A DNA stretch of 64,000 nt, from positions 124,001-188,000 of the forward strand of contig JACMLU010000023.1 of NCBI GenBank assembly GCA_014379405.1, given 5' to 3'. The translations under genes were made by a program, and so were the position numbers. Positions 34,852 through 44,170 of the stretch are shown here, in pieces. The notes beneath the pieces were generated by a model. That model worked only from the letters and a program-made list of their open reading frames with translations, had not been told where the DNA came from and did no database searches. Each line of letters starts with the position of its first letter. Position 1 is the stretch's first letter. This DNA is from Flavobacterium sp. (GTDB taxonomy: Bacteria > Bacteroidota > Bacteroidia > Flavobacteriales > Flavobacteriaceae).

Positions 34852-35020
34852 TCATTGCGAGGAACGTGGCAATCTGAAGCTAATCCAGCTGTCCATTATA
34901 ACTCCTCGTTCCAAAAGCTTTTTTTCTAAGCAATTGCAGGAGCTCACTTTGGTCGCTCTGCCCTAGCAAGAAAAAATGGCTTTTCTCACTGCGGGGTTTT
35001 CATTACCACCTGGGCTAAAT
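34852..35020 (+). repeat. Composite dispersed intergenic repeat (TCATTGCGAGGAA type)
   Basis: It begins TCATTGCGAGGAACGTGGCA and runs to about CACCTGGGCTAAATCC. The first 13 bases recur exactly in the opposite orientation at 50389-50401. The segment is more GC-rich than its surroundings and has partial dyads (ACTCCTCGTT, GGAGCTCAC). It has no ORF of note and no transposase. Confidence 0.6.
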
Positions 35021-35078
35021 CCACAAGAACACGAACATATTTACGTCATTAATTAAATGTTTTTAAAACAATCCTTTG

Positions 35079-35086
35079 TACTTTTG
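35079..35086 (+). promoter_or_regulatory. -7 promoter element for pruA
   Basis: TACTTTTG, 33 nt before the ATG at 35120 and just downstream of the composite repeat. Confidence 0.6.
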
Positions 35087-35119
35087 TGAAAATTTTATAA
35101 TTCTCAAAAATAAAAAGAT

Positions 35120-36748
35120 ATGCTTAAAGGATTTTTCAATACACCAAAAGCGGTAAACGAACCCGTAAAATCGTATGCACCCAATTCTCCCGAAAAAGCT
35201 GCCGTTTTAGCCGCTTATAAAACAATGTGGAATTCAAATATCGACGTTCCCTTGTACATCGGAAGCGAAGAAATCAGAACCGGAAATACCCGAAATATGA
35301 CAGCTCCACACAACCATAAACACGTTGTGGGAACCTACCATCTCGCCGAAAAAGCACATGTCGAAAAAGCCATTGCCAATGCATTGGACGCCAAAGCAAA
35401 ATGGGCCAATATGGCTTGGGAACAACGTGCTGCGATCTTCCTTAAAGCTGCCGAATTAATTGCCGGACCATACAGAGCTAGAATAAATGCCGCAACGATG
35501 ATTGCGCAATCCAAAAATATTTTCCAAGCTGAGATTGATGCAGCCTGCGAATTGATCGATTTTTTGCGTTTCAACGTGGAATTTATGACTCAAATTTACG
35601 GCGACCAACCCAAATCAAATTCTGATGTTTGGAACAGATTAGAATACCGTCCGCTAGAAGGTTTTGTATATGCCATTACACCTTTCAACTTTACTGCCAT
35701 TGCAGGAAATCTTCCGGCAAGTGCAGCGATGATGGGAAATGTCGTGATTTGGAAACCTAGTGACAGCCAAGTTTTCTCCGCAAAAATCATCATCGATGTT
35801 TTCAAAGAAGCTGGAGTTCCTGATGGCGTTATCAACGTTGTTTTTGGCGACGCTTTGATGATTACCGATACCGTTTTGGCCAGTCGTGATTTTGCTGGAA
35901 TACATTTTACGGGCTCTACTCATGTATTCAAAGATATTTGGGCAAAAATTGGAGCCAATATTCATCACTATAAAACCTACCCAAGAATTGTGGGTGAAAC
36001 TGGCGGAAAAGACTTTATTTTGGCGCATCCAAGTGCCAACGTGAAGCAAGTTGCCACCGGAATTGTTCGTGGTGCTTTCGAGTTTCAAGGTCAAAAATGT
36101 TCAGCCGCTTCAAGAGCTTATGTTCCAAAAAGTATGTGGTTAGATCTAAAAAAACAATTAATCACCGATGTGAAATCAATGAAAATGGGATCGCCGGAAG
36201 ATTTTGGTAATTTCATCACAGCGGTAATCCACGAAGGTTCTTTCGATAAATTGGCAAGTTTTATTGACCAAGCCAAAAAAGATGCAGATGCCGAAATAAT
36301 CGTTGGTGGAAATTATGACAAATCTGTTGGATATTTTGTTGAACCAACCATAATCGTGACCACAAATCCGCATTATGTCACAATGGAAACCGAATTGTTT
36401 GGACCAATCCTGACGCTTTATGTTTATGAAGATGATCAATGGGAAGAAACACTAAAACTGGTAGACTCCACTTCAGAATATGCCTTGACAGGAGCTGTTT
36501 TTAGCCAAGACCGTTACGCAATTGAAGAAGCAACAATAGCTTTGCAAAACGCAGCAGGAAATTTCTACATCAACGACAAACCAACCGGAGCCGTTGTGGG
36601 AATGCAACCATTTGGTGGAGCAAGAGCTTCTGGAACCAATGACAAAGCGGGTTCAGCATTAAACTTATTGCGTTGGGCTTCGCCAAGAACCATCAAGGAA
36701 ACTTTTGTAACCCCGGAAGATTATAGATACCCTTTTTTGGGAGAATAA
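35120..36748 (+). CDS. pruA: 1-pyrroline-5-carboxylate (glutamate semialdehyde) dehydrogenase
   Basis: It oxidises glutamate-5-semialdehyde from proline or ornithine to glutamate with NAD(P)+. The 542-residue aldehyde dehydrogenase carries the general base Glu293 in VGETGGKD and the nucleophile Cys327 in FQGQKCSAASRAYVP. PFNFTAIAGNLP and TGSTHVF belong to the cofactor site. It is the stand-alone enzyme: there is no fused proline dehydrogenase, and prodh is not in the window. It ends at a strong terminator. Confidence 0.96.
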   Translation: MLKGFFNTPKAVNEPVKSYAPNSPEKAAVLAAYKTMWNSNIDVPLYIGSEEIRTGNTRNMTAPHNHKHVVGTYHLAEKAHVEKAIANALDAKAKWANMAWEQRAAIFLKAAELIAGPYRARINAATMIAQSKNIFQAEIDAACELIDFLRFNVEFMTQIYGDQPKSNSDVWNRLEYRPLEGFVYAITPFNFTAIAGNLPASAAMMGNVVIWKPSDSQVFSAKIIIDVFKEAGVPDGVINVVFGDALMITDTVLASRDFAGIHFTGSTHVFKDIWAKIGANIHHYKTYPRIVGETGGKDFILAHPSANVKQVATGIVRGAFEFQGQKCSAASRAYVPKSMWLDLKKQLITDVKSMKMGSPEDFGNFITAVIHEGSFDKLASFIDQAKKDADAEIIVGGNYDKSVGYFVEPTIIVTTNPHYVTMETELFGPILTLYVYEDDQWEETLKLVDSTSEYALTGAVFSQDRYAIEEATIALQNAAGNFYINDKPTGAVVGMQPFGGARASGTNDKAGSALNLLRWASPRTIKETFVTPEDYRYPFLGE

Positions 36749-36788
36749 TTTGGATTTACGAAGTTAAATATACGAAATACGATATTTA

Positions 36789-36834
36789 AAAAACCCACAA
36801 GAATCATGTTATTTGAGTCCTTGTGGGTTTTGTG
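36789..36834. terminator. Terminator between pruA and the DUF2490 gene
   Basis: AAAAACCCACAAG pairs with CTTGTGGGTTTT across an 18-nt loop; both genes converge here. Confidence 0.82.
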
Positions 36835-36852
36835 TTTTAATCCTAAAAGTCT

Positions 36853-37527
36853 CTAAAAAGGCAAACTATTAAAAAACATAATTTGAAATTGAGTTCTGCT
36901 GGAGTTTTGCTGAATTTGCGACATTACACCTAATTCCATTTTCAAACTTTTACTGAAGCAATAGCCAAGGCCTCCATAAATACGATCTCTGTCAAAATAA
37001 GCAGGACCTTCGGTATTGATAAAAATTTCATTATAGGCAGAAGCATAAATAGTGTTTTTCTCCATTTCTTTTTTGTTGATTGGAACATTCAAAGACAGAA
37101 AATAACGCAGGCGCATTTTGAAATCATCTTCAATAAATCGTTGCTCAAAACGATATCTGTGTTGGACATTAACTCTTCCAAATTGTTGTTTCGTTAAGAA
37201 TTGCTGAAAAATTCTGTGTTCGTTGGTGTTCAATTTTTCATCCGTTCCCGCGCTATAAGGTTCTGAATGAATATAGGCATAACCTAACAATAGGTTATTA
37301 TTGTTTTCGGATAAATTGTAACCAATTCCTGTTCTCAAAAGCAATTGTTCAAGGTCTCCGGCGAAATTATAATTCCGATATTGCACTTCGTTGTGCCAAT
37401 TCCATCGATTGTTGATTTTTTGGTTACCAAAATAAAGAAACCAGTTCCCTGTGTCTGTTTTTTGCGCATTGACATTGGTAGCTAAAAATAACACCAACAA
37501 CAAGCAAAAGGATTGTAATTTATTCAT
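36853..37527 (-). CDS. DUF2490 outer-membrane protein
   Basis: This 224-residue protein has a signal peptide (FCLLLVLFLATNVNAQ). The remainder is beta-barrel-like, with repeated aromatic strands (GNWFLYFGNQKINNRWNWHNEVQYRNYN, LRTGIGYNL, VQHRYRFEQRF) and a terminal Phe. It matches DUF2490 proteins, predicted outer-membrane barrels of unknown function. The track start is a TTG; the adjacent ATG at 37527 is preferred. It lies just downstream of rsmG on the same strand. Confidence 0.85.
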   Translation of the reverse strand: MNKLQSFCLLLVLFLATNVNAQKTDTGNWFLYFGNQKINNRWNWHNEVQYRNYNFAGDLEQLLLRTGIGYNLSENNNNLLLGYAYIHSEPYSAGTDEKLNTNEHRIFQQFLTKQQFGRVNVQHRYRFEQRFIEDDFKMRLRYFLSLNVPINKKEMEKNTIYASAYNEIFINTEGPAYFDRDRIYGGLGYCFSKSLKMELGVMSQIQQNSSRTQFQIMFFNSLPF

Positions 37528-37568
37528 CAATTAATTATTAAGTTAAAAATTCAAATTGCTAACAAATT

Positions 37569-38198
37569 TTATACCACAAACTTCAAAGGCAAATGCACCA
37601 CTTTCTTAGTCTCAAAAAATTCGTCTTCAAAAAAATCAGCTAAATTATATTCCGTGGCTTTCGGAAAATCCTTTAATTCTTCGGTTAAATCGCCGCCTTT
37701 GAGATAGAGAATTCCATTCCTGAGTTCGTGTTTGCTCTTTTTCTTGATTTTGTCTTTTATCCAAGACACAAAATCAGGCATATTAGTCACGGCTCGACTC
37801 ACGATAAAATCGAAATCACCTTTTACCAATTCGGCACGCAATTGTTCGGCTTTCACATTTTTGAGTTCCAACGCATCGGCAACAGCCTGAACGACTTTTA
37901 TTTTTTTGGCAATCACATCAATTAGATAGAAACGGGTTTCTGGAAAAAGAATCGCCAAGGGAATTCCAGGAAATCCGCCACCAGTTCCAACATCGAGAAC
38001 ATAAGTTCCTGGTTCGAATTTGATGACTTTGGCAATTCCCAAGGAATGCAAAATGTGTTTGGTGTATAATTCGTCAATATCTTTACGGGAAATGACGTTG
38101 ATTTTGGCATTCCAATCGTGGTATAAAAAATCCAGTTTTGCGAATTGTTCTTTCTGAATATCAGTTAAATAAGGAAAATACTTTTGAATCTCGTCCAT
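37569..38198 (-). CDS. rsmG: 16S rRNA (guanine-527-N7)-methyltransferase RsmG
   Basis: RsmG methylates N7 of G527 in 16S rRNA. The 209-residue enzyme shows the family SAM motif YVLDVGTGGGFPGIPLAI (67-82) and the downstream SRAV. I chose the ATG at 38198 (MDEIQKYFPYL), which matches the normal family length. The track's 20-residue extension reads through the promoter region. The promoter is divergent with that of the desaturase gene. Confidence 0.95.
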   Translation of the reverse strand: MDEIQKYFPYLTDIQKEQFAKLDFLYHDWNAKINVISRKDIDELYTKHILHSLGIAKVIKFEPGTYVLDVGTGGGFPGIPLAILFPETRFYLIDVIAKKIKVVQAVADALELKNVKAEQLRAELVKGDFDFIVSRAVTNMPDFVSWIKDKIKKKSKHELRNGILYLKGGDLTEELKDFPKATEYNLADFFEDEFFETKKVVHLPLKFVV

Positions 38199-38213
38199 TG
38201 TTATAAATTTTAA

Positions 38214-38221
38214 CAAAAGTA
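38214..38221 (-). promoter_or_regulatory. -7 promoter element for rsmG
   Basis: TACTTTTG on the minus strand, 15 nt before the rsmG ATG. It supports the shorter start. Confidence 0.6.
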
Positions 38222-38252
38222 CAGTTTTTAGTTCTGAATATTTAACGCAATT

Positions 38253-38285
38253 TTGCACATTGAAAATTTATAATAATTATCTTTG
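38253..38285 (+). promoter_or_regulatory. Promoter of the desaturase gene
   Basis: TATCTTTG at 38278-38285 with a possible TTG -33 at 38253-38255 (22-nt spacing), 21 nt before the ATG at 38307. Confidence 0.6.
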
Positions 38286-38306
38286 CTCAATATATAAAAA
38301 TCAACA

Positions 38307-39401
38307 ATGAACCACGTCACCCCGACATTTGCAAAGCAAGACAATCTAAAGTTTTTTAGAACGCTTAACTCTCGGGTGAACAGCTACTTCAAAGAAAACA
38401 ACATACCAAAAACTGGTAACTGGAAAATCCATTTAAAAACTGTAATTCTTTTTACTGTTTTTCTGGTTCCTTATTTTTTGATACTTACTCTACCAATGCC
38501 TTTTTGGATTCATTTGTTGTTAACCATTGTTATGGGAATTGGAATGGCAGGAATTGGAATGAACGTAATGCACGATGCTAATCACGGTTCTTATTCAACC
38601 AAAAGTTGGGTAAATAATTTTATGGGAGGAACGATATATGTTTTAGCAGGAAATGTTCACAATTGGCAAGTGCAGCACAATGTTTTACACCATACATACA
38701 CGAACATTATCGGTCACGACGAAGACTTGGAAGCAGGAAGAATTATGCGTTTTTCTAAAGAAGCTGAATGGCATAAATTTCATAAATTCCAACAATATTA
38801 TGCCGTGTTTTTATATGGCTTATTAACTTTCAATTGGGCAATCACTACTGATTTCAAGCAAATGAGAAGTTACCTAAAAAGAAAATTATCTTATGGCGAA
38901 CCAAAAAGCCCAAAAACTCTTTGGACAACATTAATCATTACAAAAATCATTTACATAGCCATCTGGATTGTTTTACCAATTGTTATCGGAATCACTTGGT
39001 GGAAAGTTTTGATTGGATTTTTTGTGATGCATTACACTGCCGGATTAATCTTGAGTATCGTGTTCCAATTGGCACACGTAGTTGACGAAGCTGCTAATCC
39101 AATTCCAAATCAGGAAGGTGAAATGGAAAATACTTGGGCTATTCACCAGTTGTTTACCACGGTAAATTTTGCACCAAAAAACAAAATCGTGAACTGGTAC
39201 ACCGGAGGATTGAATCACCAAATTGAACACCATATTTTTCCACATATCAGTCACGTACACTATAATAAAATTTCCAAAATTGTAAAAGAAACGGCCAAAG
39301 AATGTCAATTGCCCTATTACGAATACAAAACTTTTACAGCTGCAGTTTTGGCCCATTTCAAACATTTGAAAGAACTGGGAATGAAACCCGCTTTGCAATA
39401 A
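38307..39401 (+). CDS. Membrane fatty acid (acyl-CoA) desaturase
   Basis: This is a 364-residue di-iron desaturase with two pairs of membrane helices and the three His boxes: HDANH (89-93), HNVLHH (124-129) and the late QIEHH near residue 305. The Gln in the third box is the type found in front-end and linoleoyl-CoA-like desaturases. No cytochrome b5 domain is fused. It probably adjusts membrane fluidity; regiospecificity cannot be read. It has a good divergent promoter and lies 39 nt before the aminotransferase. Confidence 0.9.
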   Translation: MNHVTPTFAKQDNLKFFRTLNSRVNSYFKENNIPKTGNWKIHLKTVILFTVFLVPYFLILTLPMPFWIHLLLTIVMGIGMAGIGMNVMHDANHGSYSTKSWVNNFMGGTIYVLAGNVHNWQVQHNVLHHTYTNIIGHDEDLEAGRIMRFSKEAEWHKFHKFQQYYAVFLYGLLTFNWAITTDFKQMRSYLKRKLSYGEPKSPKTLWTTLIITKIIYIAIWIVLPIVIGITWWKVLIGFFVMHYTAGLILSIVFQLAHVVDEAANPIPNQEGEMENTWAIHQLFTTVNFAPKNKIVNWYTGGLNHQIEHHIFPHISHVHYNKISKIVKETAKECQLPYYEYKTFTAAVLAHFKHLKELGMKPALQ

Positions 39402-39440
39402 AAAATAAATAACCAACTTTATAAATTAAAATTACATTTA

Positions 39441-40631
39441 ATGAACAATTTGCTTTCAGACAGAATCAATAATTTAGCTACATCACAAACATTAGCTATG
39501 GCTGCATTAGCCAGAGAATTAAAAGCACAAGGAAAAGATATCATCAGTTTAAGTTTGGGTGAACCTGATTTCAACACACCTGATTTTATCAAAGAAGCTG
39601 CCAAAAAAGCTATCGACGAAAACTACAGCACTTACTCTCCAGTAGATGGTTACGGTGACTTGAAAGAAGCTATTTGCAGAAAATTTAAAAGAGACAACGG
39701 ATTGGATTACAAACCATCCCAAATCGTAGTTTCAACAGGAGCAAAACAATCTTTATACAACATTGCCCAAGTAATGTTAAACGACGGTGACGAAGTTATT
39801 TTGCCAGCACCTTACTGGGTTTCTTACTTCGAAATCGTAAAATTATCAGGTGGAGTTCCTGTAGAAGTTCCAACTTCTGTAGATACTGATTTCAAAATCA
39901 CTCCAGCGCAATTAGAAGCAGCTATCACACCAAAAACAAAAATGATGTGGTTCTCTTCTCCTTGTAATCCTTCAGGATCTGTTTACAATAGAGAAGAACT
40001 TACCGCTTTGGCTAAAGTATTAGAAAAATATCCAAACATAATAGTAGTTGCAGACGAAATCTACGAGCACATCAATTTCTCTGGAACTTTTTGCAGTATT
40101 GGATCTATTCCTGGAATGTTAGAAAAAACAGTTACCGTAAATGGAGTTGCCAAAGCTTTCGCAATGACAGGATACAGAATCGGTTACATCGGAGCACCAG
40201 AATTTATCGCAAAAGCATGTACAAAAATTCAAGGACAAGTAACTTCAGGAGCAAATTCAGTGGCGCAACGTGCCACAATTACTGCTGTAGATGCTGATCC
40301 AAGCGTTTTGAATCATATGGTTCAAGCGTTCCACAGTCGTAGAGATTTAGTGGTTGGATTATTAAAAGAAATTCCAGGAATTAAAATAAACGTTCCAGAA
40401 GGAGCATTTTATGTATTCCCAGACGTTTCTTCTTTCTTCGGAAAAACTTTGAAAGGAACTAAAATCGACAATGCAAATGACGTTTCTATGTATCTTTTGG
40501 CCGAAGCTTGCGTGGCTACAGTTACAGGAGATGCTTTTGGAAATCCAGATTGTATCCGTTTTTCATATGCAACTAGCGAAGATCAATTGATCGAAGCATT
40601 AAAAAGAATTAAAGACGCTTTAGCAGGATAA
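39441..40631 (+). CDS. aspC: Pyridoxal-phosphate aspartate/aromatic aminotransferase (class I)
   Basis: This is a 396-residue fold-type I aminotransferase. PLP ligands are visible: Asn176 in SPCNPSG, Asp205 and Tyr208 in VADEIYEH, Lys238 in NGVAKAFAMTG and Arg246 in YRIGY, with the substrate arginine in CIRFSYA. It transfers amino groups between aspartate and 2-oxoglutarate, with possible aromatic or prephenate activity. The PLP-lysine motif has Ala where Ser is common (VAK for xSK). It is followed by a terminator. Confidence 0.92.
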   Translation: MNNLLSDRINNLATSQTLAMAALARELKAQGKDIISLSLGEPDFNTPDFIKEAAKKAIDENYSTYSPVDGYGDLKEAICRKFKRDNGLDYKPSQIVVSTGAKQSLYNIAQVMLNDGDEVILPAPYWVSYFEIVKLSGGVPVEVPTSVDTDFKITPAQLEAAITPKTKMMWFSSPCNPSGSVYNREELTALAKVLEKYPNIIVVADEIYEHINFSGTFCSIGSIPGMLEKTVTVNGVAKAFAMTGYRIGYIGAPEFIAKACTKIQGQVTSGANSVAQRATITAVDADPSVLNHMVQAFHSRRDLVVGLLKEIPGIKINVPEGAFYVFPDVSSFFGKTLKGTKIDNANDVSMYLLAEACVATVTGDAFGNPDCIRFSYATSEDQLIEALKRIKDALAG

Positions 40632-40653
40632 GCTAAACTTCTCTTTTAATACC

Positions 40654-40688
40654 AAAGGCCTCAAGAATTTCTTGGGGCTTTTTTTTGG
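40654..40688 (+). terminator. Terminator after the aminotransferase
   Basis: AAGGCCTCAAGAA pairs with TTCTTGGGGCTT (one G-T pair) and is followed by eight Ts. Confidence 0.85.
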
Positions 40689-40771
40689 CGTGACCACAAG
40701 GGTCGGGCTATCCGTTGTATCTTTTATTCCGCTATCGCTCCATAAAAGGATGCCACTATTATCCCTCACGC
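40687..40771. repeat. Structured intergenic repeat (GGCGTGA...TCACGC)
   Basis: An 85-nt block bounded by GCGTGA and TCACGC, with internal complementary parts (ATCTTTTAT with ATAAAAGGAT; GGG with CCC). It resembles dispersed intergenic elements I recall from other Flavobacterium genomes (GGGCTATCCG...). It contains no ORF. It directly follows the aminotransferase terminator. Confidence 0.55.
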
Positions 40772-40915
40772 AAATCGTACTAATAAACAATTTTACAAAA
40801 AATCCAATCCCGAATTAGAAATCTTGAATAATTTATAGGAACTTTGCAAACTTTTTTAGGCGAAAACCTAAAAGCATAAAGTTTTAGAAATTTACAAATT
40901 ATCATCAGTAAATAG

Positions 40916-42790
40916 ATGAAGAAGAAAATAGAGATATTAGCTCCTGCCAAAGATTTGATTCATGGAATGGCAGCCATAAACAGCGGTGCCGATGCAGTTT
41001 ACATCGGAGCACCTCAATTTGGTGCCCGTTCCAATGCACACAATTCGCTAGAAGATGTGGCAGAATTAGTAAAATATGCACATTTATTCAATGCGCAGGT
41101 TTTTGTGGTCATCAACACCATTTTATACGACAACGAACTCGAAACCTGCCGTCAGATGATCTGGCAATTGTACGATATAGGAGTCGACGCGCTGATTGTT
41201 CAGGATATGGCGATTATGGAAATGGAATTGCCTCCTATCGTTTTGCACGCCAGTACGCAAGCTAACAATCGCGATGCCAATAAAATCAAATTCCTGAAAG
41301 ATGCTGGAATGAAACGTGTGGTTTTGGCGCGCGAATTAAACTTACACCAAATCAAAGAAATCAGCGATGCTAGTGATGTGGAACTGGAATTTTTCGTGAC
41401 GGGAGCACTCTGTGTTTCTTTCAGCGGGAATTGCTATATGAGTGTTGCCAATGGCGAACGCTCTGCCAACCGTGGTTCCTGTGCACAAAACTGTCGTTTG
41501 CCATACAACCTTATCGACGGTCACGGCGAGACTTTAATCAAAAACAGTCACTTGCTTTCCATCAAGGATTTTGATGTTTCAGATCAGATTTCAAATCTGA
41601 TTGAAGCTGGAGTTATTTCTTTTAAAATCGAAGGTCGTCTAAAAGATATTGTTTACGTAAAAAACAACGTTTCTTACTTACGTCAAAAACTGGATGCTTT
41701 TCTGGAAAACGACAACAGCGGTAAATACACCAAAGCTTCTTCTGGAAAATGCACTTATACTTTCGAATCGGCTTTGAACAAAAGTTTCAACCGAGGATAT
41801 ACCGATTATTTTGTCAATGAAAGACACCAATCCATTGGTTCTTGGGAAAGTCCAAAATCGAAAGGACAATACATTGGTAAATTGATTAAAACTACTGGAA
41901 ACGCTTACGAAATCGAAAACGGTGAATTTCTGAACAATGGTGACGGACTATGTTTCATCAACGAAAACAACGAAGCCGACGGAATTTATGTCAACAAAGT
42001 CGAAAACGGCCTGGTATATCCAAATGTGTTGAAAGAAATCAAACCCGGAACATTCATTTACCGAAATAATGATGCGGCTTTCATCAAAATCGTGGAACGC
42101 GAAGACAGTGCCGTTCGAAAAATAAGCACAACTTTATTGTTGTCCGAAAACGAAAACGGTTTTGAATTGATCGCCACCGATGAAGACGGAAACGTGAGCA
42201 CCGTAAAATTGATTCATCCAAAAGAAAGAACGAAAAACAACGAATCTATTGAGGCGAATTTCAAAATCAATTTGGCAAAAACAGGTTTCACGCCTTACAC
42301 CGCCGATGAAATAACAATTATGTTCTCTGAAAACTGGTTCCTTCCTATTTCTAAAATCAACGAAATGCGAAGAACGGTTTTCGAACAATTATCCGAAATT
42401 CGTTTGGCCAATTACAAGCGCCACGAACACCAATTAGTCAAAACATCACATCCTTATCCGGAAACCAAACTGGATTTTATGTACAATGTTTCGAACAAAT
42501 TGGCGCGTAAATTCTACGAACGTCACGGCGTTACCGAAATAGAAAAAGCATTTGAACTGCAATGGGACCCAGGAAAATCACGTGTGATGACCACCAAATA
42601 CTGCATCAAATACGAACTGGAAAAATGTCCAAAGTATCACAAAGACACGATGGAAACCAAACTCAAAGAACCTTTGGTATTGAAACAGGGCGAACTGGAA
42701 TACAAACTCAAATTCAACTGCAAACCCTGCGAAATGGAAATTTGGGAAAAAGATGCCGAATTTGAAATCGAGGAAGACCACTTTCATTAA
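40916..42790 (+). CDS. U32 peptidase-family protein (RlhA/TrhP-like)
   Basis: This 624-residue protein has an N-terminal TIM-barrel-like U32 domain (EILAPAKDLIHGMAAINSGADAVYIGA) and Cys166, Cys173, Cys189 and Cys193 in GALCVSFSGNC and RGSCAQNCR, fitting an iron-sulfur or metal site. A long C-terminal extension contains further Cys pairs (KYCIKYELEKCPKYH, FNCKPCE). Relatives include RlhA (23S rRNA hydroxycytidine) and TrhP (tRNA hydroxyuridine), so RNA hydroxylation is more likely than proteolysis; which RNA is not known. It is monocistronic. Confidence 0.85.
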   Translation: MKKKIEILAPAKDLIHGMAAINSGADAVYIGAPQFGARSNAHNSLEDVAELVKYAHLFNAQVFVVINTILYDNELETCRQMIWQLYDIGVDALIVQDMAIMEMELPPIVLHASTQANNRDANKIKFLKDAGMKRVVLARELNLHQIKEISDASDVELEFFVTGALCVSFSGNCYMSVANGERSANRGSCAQNCRLPYNLIDGHGETLIKNSHLLSIKDFDVSDQISNLIEAGVISFKIEGRLKDIVYVKNNVSYLRQKLDAFLENDNSGKYTKASSGKCTYTFESALNKSFNRGYTDYFVNERHQSIGSWESPKSKGQYIGKLIKTTGNAYEIENGEFLNNGDGLCFINENNEADGIYVNKVENGLVYPNVLKEIKPGTFIYRNNDAAFIKIVEREDSAVRKISTTLLLSENENGFELIATDEDGNVSTVKLIHPKERTKNNESIEANFKINLAKTGFTPYTADEITIMFSENWFLPISKINEMRRTVFEQLSEIRLANYKRHEHQLVKTSHPYPETKLDFMYNVSNKLARKFYERHGVTEIEKAFELQWDPGKSRVMTTKYCIKYELEKCPKYHKDTMETKLKEPLVLKQGELEYKLKFNCKPCEMEIWEKDAEFEIEEDHFH

Positions 42791-42796
42791 AAACAC

Positions 42797-42930
42797 TTAA
42801 CCGCAAAGTTCGCTAAGGCTTACACAAGGTTCACAAAGATTTATTTTAAAATCTTTGTGAACCTTTTCTTTTGTCCAAAAACAAGAACTTTATGTTCTTC
42901 GCGTAAATCTTAGCAAACTTTGCAGTTAAA
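42797..42930. repeat. Nested inverted-repeat element downstream of the U32 gene
   Basis: Inner perfect 17-bp arms, AAGGTTCACAAAGATTT (42826-42842) and its complement (42848-42864), have a 5-nt loop. Outer imperfect arms of about 28 bp, starting TTAACCGCAAAGTTCGCTAA on the left and TTAACTGCAAAGTTTGCTAA on the complementary right, enclose it. A small AAGAAC/GTTCTT hairpin lies between. No coding capacity. Confidence 0.75.
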
Positions 42931-42987
42931 AGCATTTTTCATTACTTTTACTTCACCATTATATTTTCAACATTACAAAATTAAATT

Positions 42988-44148
42988 ATGAAAATACTCC
43001 TCCTCGGTTCAGGCGAATTAGGCAAAGAATTTGCAATCGCTGCGCAACGCATCGGGCAAACTGTAATAGCTGTTGACAGTTATGAAAATGCACCCGCAAT
43101 GCAAGTTGCTCACGGTTTTGAAGTCATCAATATGCTCGATGGCGAAGCGTTAGACCGCATCGTAGCCAAACACAAACCCGATTTTATCGTTCCCGAAATA
43201 GAAGCCATCCGCACCGAGCGTTTTTATGATTACGAAAAACAAGGTATTACTGTAGTTCCATCGGCAAAAGCAGCTAATTTCACAATGAACCGTAAAGCAA
43301 TTCGCGATTTGGCAGCCAAAGAATTGGGTTTAAAAACAGCCAATTACCGTTACGCAACAACTGCCGAAGAATTAAGTAAAGCAGTCGAAGAAATTGGAAT
43401 TCCTTGTGTGATAAAACCCTTGATGTCTTCTTCAGGAAAAGGACAATCAACTATCAAAACCGAAGCCGATATAGAAAAAGCGTGGAATTATGCCGTGGAA
43501 GGTTCGCGTGGCGATGTGGTAGAAGTAATTGTGGAAGCATTTGTAAAATTCAATTCCGAGATTACTTTATTGACCGTAACGCAAAATAACAATCCAACGC
43601 TTTTTTGTGCACCAATTGGTCATAGACAAGAACGTGGAGATTATCAGGAAAGCTGGCAGCCCGCCAAAATTTCGGACTCAGGTTTATACGAAGCCCAAGA
43701 TATGGCCGAAAAAGTTACCGAAGCTTTGGGTGGCGCAGGACTTTTTGGAGTCGAATTTTTTCTAACCGATGATGGTGTTTATTTCTCCGAATTATCTCCA
43801 AGACCTCACGACACTGGAATGGTGACTTTGGCAGGAACACAAAATTTCAATGAATTCGAATTGCATTTACGTGCCATTTTAAGCCTGCCAATTTTTGAAA
43901 TTACATTGGAAAAATCGGGAGCGAGTGCCGTAATCTCCGCTTCGGAAAACAGCAACAATCCAACTTATTCTGGTCTCGAAAAAATTGCGGCTTTGCCTAA
44001 AACTGATTTTAGAATCTTCGGAAAACCTAGCTCTAGACCATACCGACGTATGGGCGTATCATTAGTAAGTGAAAGTCTCGAAACTCCCATGGAAGAAGTT
44101 GTTGAAAAAGCCAAAAATGCAGCGGCATTGGTACAAGTAAATTATTAA
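42988..44148 (+). CDS. purT: Formate-dependent phosphoribosylglycinamide formyltransferase 2
   Basis: PurT makes formyl-GAR from GAR, formate and ATP, a folate-independent alternative to PurN in purine synthesis. At 386 residues it has the PreATP-grasp domain ([17 protein letters not shown]), the ATP-grasp domain (about 110-300: [49 protein letters not shown]) and the C-terminal capping domain. All segments match the family. A dispersed inverted repeat sits between it and the U32 gene. It is monocistronic. Confidence 0.97.
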   Translation: MKILLLGSGELGKEFAIAAQRIGQTVIAVDSYENAPAMQVAHGFEVINMLDGEALDRIVAKHKPDFIVPEIEAIRTERFYDYEKQGITVVPSAKAANFTMNRKAIRDLAAKELGLKTANYRYATTAEELSKAVEEIGIPCVIKPLMSSSGKGQSTIKTEADIEKAWNYAVEGSRGDVVEVIVEAFVKFNSEITLLTVTQNNNPTLFCAPIGHRQERGDYQESWQPAKISDSGLYEAQDMAEKVTEALGGAGLFGVEFFLTDDGVYFSELSPRPHDTGMVTLAGTQNFNEFELHLRAILSLPIFEITLEKSGASAVISASENSNNPTYSGLEKIAALPKTDFRIFGKPSSRPYRRMGVSLVSESLETPMEEVVEKAKNAAALVQVNY

Positions 44149-44170
44149 AAGATTGATACTAAAAAAAATC

